Assembly: GCA_020634165.1 (NCBI GenBank)
Contig: JACKCF010000002.1
Span: 744,001 to 808,000, forward strand
DNA: 64,000 bases
Source: Anaerolineaceae bacterium
GTDB taxonomy: Bacteria > Chloroflexota > Anaerolineae > Aggregatilineales > Phototrophicaceae
Direction of reading: 5' to 3'
This document shows positions 58,849 through 64,000 of the stretch, one piece after another. Each line of letters begins with the position of its first letter. Position 1 is the first letter of the stretch. The notes below the pieces were generated by a model, which was not told the DNA's origin, did not search any database, and was given only the letters and a program-made list of their open reading frames with translations. Made by a program: the position numbers and the translations under genes.

Positions 58849-59919
58849 ATGCGTTATTTTTGGCTGGTACTGGGAATACTGTTATTGAGCGTCAGCGTCC
58901 TCCTGGCGCAGGATGTACAGACAACGATTGAGGATGTCCTGGCAGAATATGCCGAAGAAGATGGTCCTGCGGTCGCGGTGCAGCTCACCACGCCCGAGGG
59001 TACCTGGGTTGTGACAAGCGGGCTTGCCGATGGCAGCCGCCCAACGGTGGCCGATGACCGTTTCCGAATTGGCAGCATGTCCAAGACCTATGTCGCTGTG
59101 GTGGCGCTTATGCTGGTGGAAGATGGTATTTTTGATCTGGACGATACTGCCGCCGAGTGGCTGCCGGATGAGGTCGTGGAGAACATCGCCAATGCTGATG
59201 TTGTGACCATTCGCCAATTGCTAGCCATGCGCAGCGGCATTGAGGACTATCTGGCGGAAGATGCCTTCTGGGAGGCCGTAGCCGATGATCCATCGCATGA
59301 ATGGACAGCCGCTGAAGCTGTCCAGTACGCTTATGACCTGCCCGCGTTATTTGCCCCGGATGCGGAATTTTACTATTCCAACACCAACTATCTGCTGCTG
59401 CAATTGGTAATGGAAAACGCGACCGGCACACCGCTGCATCAACTCATTCGCCAGCGCCTGATCGAGCCACTGGGTTTAAGCAATACCTACACCCAGGTCA
59501 GCGAATCCATGCCGGGTGGATTTGTCGATGGCTGGGGTTATTTCAATGACGATCTGGAAAATCTGACCGATGTCAATGATGGTGCCGGACTGGCTGATGG
59601 CGGCATCATCTCTACCGTTGGCGATGTAACGACGTTTTATCTGGCACTTTTGCAGGAGCAATCGCTGCTGGATGACGCCATGATGAGCGAATTACTCAAC
59701 TTCGTCGATGATGGCGAAGGTGCCGCTTACAGTCTCGGCCTGAATCTGGGTGAGAGTGATGTCGGACCCGTCTGGGGGCATACTGGCAGTGTGCTTGGCT
59801 TTATGAGCGCAGGCTCCTATCTGCCCGAAGAAGATGTAACGATAATCGTGCTCAGTGCGACGGAAGACATCGACCCGGAAGAAGTTGCAGAAGCGATTCT
59901 TGAGGCAGTACTGGATTAG
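58849..59919 (+). CDS. Exported serine hydrolase, class C beta-lactamase/PBP fold
   Basis: 356 residues. Signal peptide to about residue 21, then SMSK (Ser76, Lys79), the YSN motif in FYYSNTNYLLL, and HTGS near the C-terminus, the three motifs of the serine beta-lactamase/D-Ala-D-Ala carboxypeptidase family. It matches general "serine hydrolase" members of the family; esterase or peptidase activity is more likely than resistance. GGAGAAGG precedes the ATG. It is convergent with the GH115 gene. Confidence 0.87.
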   Translation: MRYFWLVLGILLLSVSVLLAQDVQTTIEDVLAEYAEEDGPAVAVQLTTPEGTWVVTSGLADGSRPTVADDRFRIGSMSKTYVAVVALMLVEDGIFDLDDTAAEWLPDEVVENIANADVVTIRQLLAMRSGIEDYLAEDAFWEAVADDPSHEWTAAEAVQYAYDLPALFAPDAEFYYSNTNYLLLQLVMENATGTPLHQLIRQRLIEPLGLSNTYTQVSESMPGGFVDGWGYFNDDLENLTDVNDGAGLADGGIISTVGDVTTFYLALLQEQSLLDDAMMSELLNFVDDGEGAAYSLGLNLGESDVGPVWGHTGSVLGFMSAGSYLPEEDVTIIVLSATEDIDPEEVAEAILEAVLD

Positions 59920-59927
59920 TCAGTAGG

Positions 59928-59959
59928 CAGCCTGTGATGAGAATACCCATCACAGGCTG
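59928..59959. other. Long hairpin between convergent genes
   Basis: CAGCCTGTGATG and CATCACAGGCTG, a perfect 12-bp stem with an eight-base loop, in the 49-bp gap between the serine hydrolase and GH115 genes. No T run follows on either strand, so termination would be atypical. Confidence 0.6.
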
Positions 59960-59968
59960 AAATTGGTC

Positions 59969-62059
59969 TCAGGTCAGCCACGTTGACGGTGACAGGATAT
60001 GACCCTCTTTGGCTGCGATCAGTGCCCGCGCCAGCGAATCATCATCCGTGATAGCCTGAATAATCGTATGAATCGACGCTTGCCCGTAAACGCCTAGTGC
60101 ATGAACGGGAAATGCTGGCCAATAATGATCGGCGCGGGTGTCGGCGGCTATTTTGGCCATGCTGCGGGCAGTATTCAGCCAGCGAATGGTTTCCTGTGTG
60201 CCTGTCAGCCACTCGCCACGAAAGAAGTTGATCCATTTATCGTGCTCGGTCCTGGTGAAGGCTTCCCAGGCGGCTTCCATGGCCCACTTGCTTTGACTGA
60301 GCAAACAGAAAGCATCAAGGTAGTTTTCGTTCATATACGTCAGTAAACCCCGCAACCCGTAGACCAATCCCTGATACGAGTTGGCCATATAGTCAATTTG
60401 CATACGGAGGTTATCGGTGAAGAACTGCGCCTGATAGCCATCCAGCTTCTGTTCAAGAACTTCGGCAGCAGCTTGTAGGGAGGTCCATTTAGGCAGGGTC
60501 GGCTCGGTCTTGGCCAATAACCAGTTGAAGCAGTCTTCGATAGTTTCTACCGGATCGGGAATGTAATGGAACGTAAAGGGCGAATCCAGTACATTGCGCC
60601 CATTCACAATAGCGCTGATCGCATTGCGCAGCCCATGTTGCGCAACCTGCTCTCCGGCGACTTCATCCGGTAGCGGACCATATCGGAAGAAAGCATCATG
60701 ATAGCCTTGGATGAGGTCGCGAATGTCTGCTTCATGGCCAGGGAAATATTTCTTTGCCCAGGCGGCATAATGCTGCTCAACCGGAGACAGTTCCCCGTTA
60801 AAGTGCTCGTCGGGGAAGCGAATCAGTTTGCCGATGAAGTCGATGTTGAACACATGTGGCCGAATATTGCTCACATTCAGCGTCAAAAAGCGAATATTGC
60901 CTGCATCAAATAGCTGCTGATACTGATCCTGAATCAGTTCCGGTGCGACGAAGGGCACATGTACGCTGGCAAGCTGCAAGTCATGGAAGCTGACGTGATA
61001 GTAAACGCCGCTGTCCCTGTCTTGGTCACTCGCTAACGGTAGCGATGACACATGGGGTTCACGGTTCCACTCACGGCGCGCGCGCATCGCCCCAAAGCCA
61101 TTATCAGCCCATACACGGATGATGTCGTCATCCAGCGTCAGATGGCCCTCGCGGTACAGTTCGGCGCTCTCTGAATAGACATTGTGGGCGAAGTGCTGCC
61201 GGGTATCGGTCACCTCCTCGACCAGATTTTTCTGCAATTGGATCATATCTCCGATGGCTTTGCCGCGCGCTTCTTTTGTCGCGTAGCGTGGGTCGGAACG
61301 AAAGAACGGGCTGTCGCCCTGTCCTCGGTAGCCCAGCGACCAGACGATCTTGCGTCCGCGATGCAGGTTGATGGCTTCGCGGTATAGCTCGACAAAGCGG
61401 TCCAGTTCTTCTGGAATACGTGCCGGAATACCAGGGTAGGCATCACTGAAATAGCGCGCACCCAATGGCTCGGCGTGATGCTGCGTCAGCCACACGCCCA
61501 TATCGCTGGCCAGTTGCAGATGAGCATCCATCGGCTTTGACCCCGTTCCGGCGATGACCATGTTGAAGCCTGTGCGCAGAATGGTCTCGTAGATAATCTC
61601 CCAGGTGGCCAGTGAGATTTCCATTTCATCATGCCAGCCAATGAGCAGGTCTTCGTCGTTGATGAACCAGCCTCGGAAGCGCACCTTCGGTTCCGGCGAG
61701 GTATAGGCCATCTCCGGCAGGTCGATTTCCGCGCGCGGCTGCACTGGGAAGTCGGTCCAGAAGCCGTAGGGATCAATCCCAAGGGCATGCTCACAGACAT
61801 AGTAAATGCCGAACACGGCACCCAGGTCGTCGCTGCCTTCAATGATGACGGCATCATCTTCATAGCGCACAGTAAATGCTTCTTCGCGCTCGCTGGGAAC
61901 GACCGCCACGCGAATTTGATGGGGCTGTTGCATATCGACTGTAGGCGGCTCATTGCCGAAAATGGCAGTCATGTCTCGCTTCAGGGCTTTCAGGGCATAG
62001 GCAATTGGCTTGGCATCTGAGTGTGGGCAAAAAAGGGTCGTTTCTTGGGTGAGTTTCAT
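59969..62059 (-). CDS. GH115-like alpha-glucuronidase
   Basis: 696 residues. VRFRGWFINDEDLLIGW is the family-typical segment, preceded by an N-terminal ferredoxin-like domain ending in DLGAVFGIYYVCEHALGIDP. A TIM barrel with VIAGTGSKPMD, VYSESAELYREGHL and RVWADNGFG follows, and a C-terminal helical region from about 470. GH115 enzymes remove (4-O-methyl)glucuronate from xylan. The protein lacks a signal peptide and the fourth domain seen in longer members, suggesting intracellular use of short oligosaccharides. Confidence 0.8.
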   Translation of the reverse strand: MKLTQETTLFCPHSDAKPIAYALKALKRDMTAIFGNEPPTVDMQQPHQIRVAVVPSEREEAFTVRYEDDAVIIEGSDDLGAVFGIYYVCEHALGIDPYGFWTDFPVQPRAEIDLPEMAYTSPEPKVRFRGWFINDEDLLIGWHDEMEISLATWEIIYETILRTGFNMVIAGTGSKPMDAHLQLASDMGVWLTQHHAEPLGARYFSDAYPGIPARIPEELDRFVELYREAINLHRGRKIVWSLGYRGQGDSPFFRSDPRYATKEARGKAIGDMIQLQKNLVEEVTDTRQHFAHNVYSESAELYREGHLTLDDDIIRVWADNGFGAMRARREWNREPHVSSLPLASDQDRDSGVYYHVSFHDLQLASVHVPFVAPELIQDQYQQLFDAGNIRFLTLNVSNIRPHVFNIDFIGKLIRFPDEHFNGELSPVEQHYAAWAKKYFPGHEADIRDLIQGYHDAFFRYGPLPDEVAGEQVAQHGLRNAISAIVNGRNVLDSPFTFHYIPDPVETIEDCFNWLLAKTEPTLPKWTSLQAAAEVLEQKLDGYQAQFFTDNLRMQIDYMANSYQGLVYGLRGLLTYMNENYLDAFCLLSQSKWAMEAAWEAFTRTEHDKWINFFRGEWLTGTQETIRWLNTARSMAKIAADTRADHYWPAFPVHALGVYGQASIHTIIQAITDDDSLARALIAAKEGHILSPSTWLT

Positions 62060-62153
62060 TTAAGGTTCCAGTTGAGGGATGCATCAAGCGATCCAGATAG
62101 TGCGCTTAGTTTAGCGCAAATGGTCCGTTGTGAAATGCCAGTAAATCAAATCG

Positions 62154-62849
62154 CTAGCTGGCCGCTTGACGGGCCGCTCTCACAGCCGGAGCAGCCAGGC
62201 TCCAGGCGAACCAGTTCGGGAAGGATTGCACCAATCTGGGCATGCCATCAACCGTGATTGTGCGTTCCTGTAGTGCTTCTTCATACTCGATCTGACCAAG
62301 CCACAGTTTAAAGAACGTGGCCAAATCTGCGCTGACGAGGACATTTGTCTCATAACCAGGATCGGTCAGGCACAGCATAACCTCAGCCGCACTCATCACC
62401 AGCCAATAAGTATCACGTGAGGCCCCCGAAAAATCGAACTGCACTACGACCTGCTGCGAAGGCAGTTCATCCATATTGACGCGGTCATGTATCCACCACA
62501 TCAGCAGCAGCGGATCGAGTTGGTCCGCTCTTGGGTCGCCAAAACTCCACTTGATCCCCCACAGTAACAGCGAGTTGATAATCGCATCCAATTCCTGACC
62601 GGATTGTGTCAGGTGATATTCGGTCGTCTTGCGACCGCTGTCTTTCGTGTGTTTTTCAATGATGCCGACGCGCTCCAGATGGCGAAGTCGCTTGGCTAAC
62701 AATGCTCTTGAAATGCCCGGTAGACCGTGTAAGAAATCGTTGAAGTGCTGTGTACCCGTGAGCATGTCTCGGATAATGAGCAGCGTCCAGCGGTCGCCCA
62801 GGAGTTCCAATGCCTGTGCAATCGGGCAATATTGGCCGTAAGCCGTCAT
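62154..62849 (-). CDS. HxlR-family regulator with SCP2-like C-terminal domain
   Basis: 231 residues. The N-terminal 95 residues are a winged helix of the HxlR type: YCPIAQALELLGDRWTLLII, FNDFLHGLPGISRALLAKRL and EYHLTQSGQELDAI (quoted segments shortened). The rest resembles an SCP2-like lipid-binding domain with LVMSAAEVMLCL and a W-rich C-terminus. It may sense a hydrophobic ligand. It is divergent from the methyltransferase gene at 62958, with 108 bases between, which it may regulate. Confidence 0.82.
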   Translation of the reverse strand: MTAYGQYCPIAQALELLGDRWTLLIIRDMLTGTQHFNDFLHGLPGISRALLAKRLRHLERVGIIEKHTKDSGRKTTEYHLTQSGQELDAIINSLLLWGIKWSFGDPRADQLDPLLLMWWIHDRVNMDELPSQQVVVQFDFSGASRDTYWLVMSAAEVMLCLTDPGYETNVLVSADLATFFKLWLGQIEYEEALQERTITVDGMPRLVQSFPNWFAWSLAAPAVRAARQAAS

Positions 62850-62957
62850 AGGATACCCCTTCTTTTAACCATCATTACCAGTTTAGTTTGTGAACTAGTC
62901 ACAGGCAAATGTATCTCAGAATATAAAGGTAATGGAAATAGTTCCTGAGGGGGAACC

Positions 62958-63758
62958 ATGTCGGATGCACAAAAAGGTCAGGTTATCCACAGTGCTGCTG
63001 AAATTTACGAACAGTTTTTTATACCAGCGCTGTTTATTGATTGGCCGCAGAGGATCATTGACTTAGCCGGAATTGAGTCAGACGAACGTGTGCTTGATGT
63101 TGCTTGCGGTACAGGCATTCTGGCCAGGAAAGTCGCTGAACATATCGGATCATCAGGGTCTGTCGTTGGACTGGATGTAAATCCAGGCATGCTGGCTGTC
63201 GCTGCTCGTCAGAACAAGGACATTATCTGGCGTCAGGGAGTAGCCGAAGACCTGCCTTTTGATGATGCCAGCTTCGATGCGGTAGTCAGCCAGTTTGGGC
63301 TGATGTTCTTTGAGGATCGCGGGGCTGCCATTGCGCAAATGGCTCGTGTCCTCAAGCCTGGTGGTACGCTCGCGATTGCCGTTTGGGATTCATTGGAGAA
63401 CACACCTGGTTATGCCATGATGGTGGATATGCTTCAGCGGTTGTTCGGCAAAGATGTTGGCGATGCCCTTCGGGCACCCTACAACCTAGGAGATGCGCAG
63501 CATCTACGTAACCTGTTTGCAGATGCCCCTCTGACGGACCTAACGGTGCATACCCTGCCTGGGGAAGCACGCTTTCCCTCGATTGATGACTGGGTTTTCA
63601 CGGATATTAAGGGCTGGGTGCTGGCGGATGTCCTCGACGATCAACAGGTAGAAGTGTTATTGCAGGCCGCTCGCCAGGACTTGAGCAAATTTGTCACTGC
63701 TGAGGGACAAGTAGCTTTCGAGGCGCCGGCACATATTGTTACAGCCAGGAAATTATAA
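62958..63758 (+). CDS. Class I SAM-dependent methyltransferase
   Basis: 266 residues. Motif I is VLDVACGTGILARKV, motif post-I is VVGLDVNPGML, motif II is DASFDAVVSQFGLMFF and motif III is LKPGGTLAIAVWD, the layout of UbiE/Coq5-like small-molecule methyltransferases. The substrate is unknown. GAGGGGGA lies 5 bases before the ATG. It is divergent from an HxlR regulator. Confidence 0.85.
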   Translation: MSDAQKGQVIHSAAEIYEQFFIPALFIDWPQRIIDLAGIESDERVLDVACGTGILARKVAEHIGSSGSVVGLDVNPGMLAVAARQNKDIIWRQGVAEDLPFDDASFDAVVSQFGLMFFEDRGAAIAQMARVLKPGGTLAIAVWDSLENTPGYAMMVDMLQRLFGKDVGDALRAPYNLGDAQHLRNLFADAPLTDLTVHTLPGEARFPSIDDWVFTDIKGWVLADVLDDQQVEVLLQAARQDLSKFVTAEGQVAFEAPAHIVTARKL

Positions 63759-63788
63759 GCTCATCGAACGAGCTGACTAAAAAGACCA

Positions 63789-64000
63789 CTAAGGGGGATC
63801 AGCACTAGGCTGGCCCTCTTGTATGCCCTCCAGAGCATCTTCCAAAGAGATGGGTTCCTCTGCTGCCCGTTCAGCCGCCCGTTGGAAGTAGCGACCAAAG
63901 AAAACATCGGTCGAAGAGTGTGCGACAATTGATAGCACGATGGTAAAGGCCAGGATGTTGAAAAGTTCGTAGCCATTAGGCAGTGCGAATTGGAAGATGA
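63789..64000 (-). CDS. Cation:proton antiporter, C-terminal fragment
   Basis: A 70-codon open frame without a start inside the window; its 5' part lies beyond base 64000. It reads FQFALPNGYELFNILAFTIV, then LSIVAHSSTDVFFGRYF and an acidic tail ending GQPSADPP. The last membrane segment followed by H-S-S-T-D-V is typical of the end of NhaP-type sodium or potassium/proton antiporters. The stop codon is 31 bases past the end of the methyltransferase gene, which is convergent. Confidence 0.7.
   Translation of the reverse strand, partial: IFQFALPNGYELFNILAFTIVLSIVAHSSTDVFFGRYFQRAAERAAEEPISLEDALEGIQEGQPSADPP

Noticed and set aside
1..64000. CRISPR array, prophage or integrated element
   Set aside because: No regularly spaced repeats, integrase, transposase or phage structural genes were seen; the only dispersed repeats are the two hairpin families.

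Overview
The window looks like a chromosomal segment of a Chloroflexota bacterium, most plausibly of the Anaerolineae (Phototrophicales/Aggregatilineales-like). This is an inference from gene content and protein style: many beta-propellers and GT39-type membrane glycosyltransferases, a RhaEW-type rhamnose pathway, small DUF1059 and DUF3224 proteins, and TGTAGGGGC-type palindromes between genes. No rRNA or tRNA gene, phage, transposase or CRISPR array was seen. TGA works as a normal stop codon throughout, with one striking exception.

Layout. 1-1777: the end of one PfkB sugar kinase and a complete 2-keto-3-deoxygluconate kinase. 2032-9771: a DUF6188-like protein, a seven-blade WD40 protein, a nucleotidyltransferase, a GT39 glycosyltransferase, an AviRa-like rRNA methyltransferase, a GNAT enzyme, a DinB protein, a SPOUT RNA methyltransferase and a DUF1059 protein. 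9922-14239: three tandem overlapping paralogues of an unrecognised small membrane protein, a second glycosyltransferase and an exported beta-propeller. 14337-20954: a phosphoesterase, acetyltransferases, a methyltransferase, an APH-fold kinase, ornithine aminotransferase, a RibD/DHFR-like protein and an AraC regulator. 21151-25256: a large beta-sandwich protein, a globin, and a cysteine synthase behind what appears to be a complete cysteine-responsive attenuator. 27197-31433: a collinear cluster of two M42 aminopeptidases with HEAT-like, TPR and lipid kinase genes. 31564-40471: a sensor kinase, regulators, a LysM/M23 peptidase and a propeller. 40701-42299: a thioredoxin lipoprotein with CcdA. 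42368-48675: assorted oxidoreductase, radical SAM and cytochrome P460-like genes. 48678-49869: an AT-rich ASCH-domain gene pair. 49942-56632: an L-rhamnose catabolic cluster on the minus strand (kinase, mutarotase, isomerase, RhaEW, LutA-like protein). 56713-64000: a TetR regulator facing a hydrolase across a palindrome, a short lipoprotein gene with two in-frame TGA codons, a serine hydrolase, a GH115 enzyme, a HxlR regulator, a methyltransferase and the tail of an antiporter.

Two observations stand out. First, 58359-58739 reads as a thioredoxin-fold lipoprotein whose two catalytic cysteine positions are both TGA (U-P-P-U). A 6-bp hairpin with G in its loop lies at SECIS distance downstream, so this is a candidate double-selenocysteine protein that standard gene calling would truncate. 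Second, upstream of the cysteine synthase gene lie a promoter, a 15-codon leader peptide with four consecutive Cys codons, a sequence beside its stop codon that pairs exactly with the terminator stem, and a long T-tailed terminator. This matches ribosome-mediated attenuation by cysteine supply.

The metabolic theme is plant polysaccharide and sugar acid use. The GH115 enzyme would release glucuronate-type units, KDG kinase fits uronate breakdown, and the rhamnose cluster yields lactaldehyde and lactate. Thiol and selenol redox chemistry is the second theme (CcdA, thioredoxin lipoproteins, cysteine synthase). At least two families of intergenic hairpin repeats are scattered through the window.
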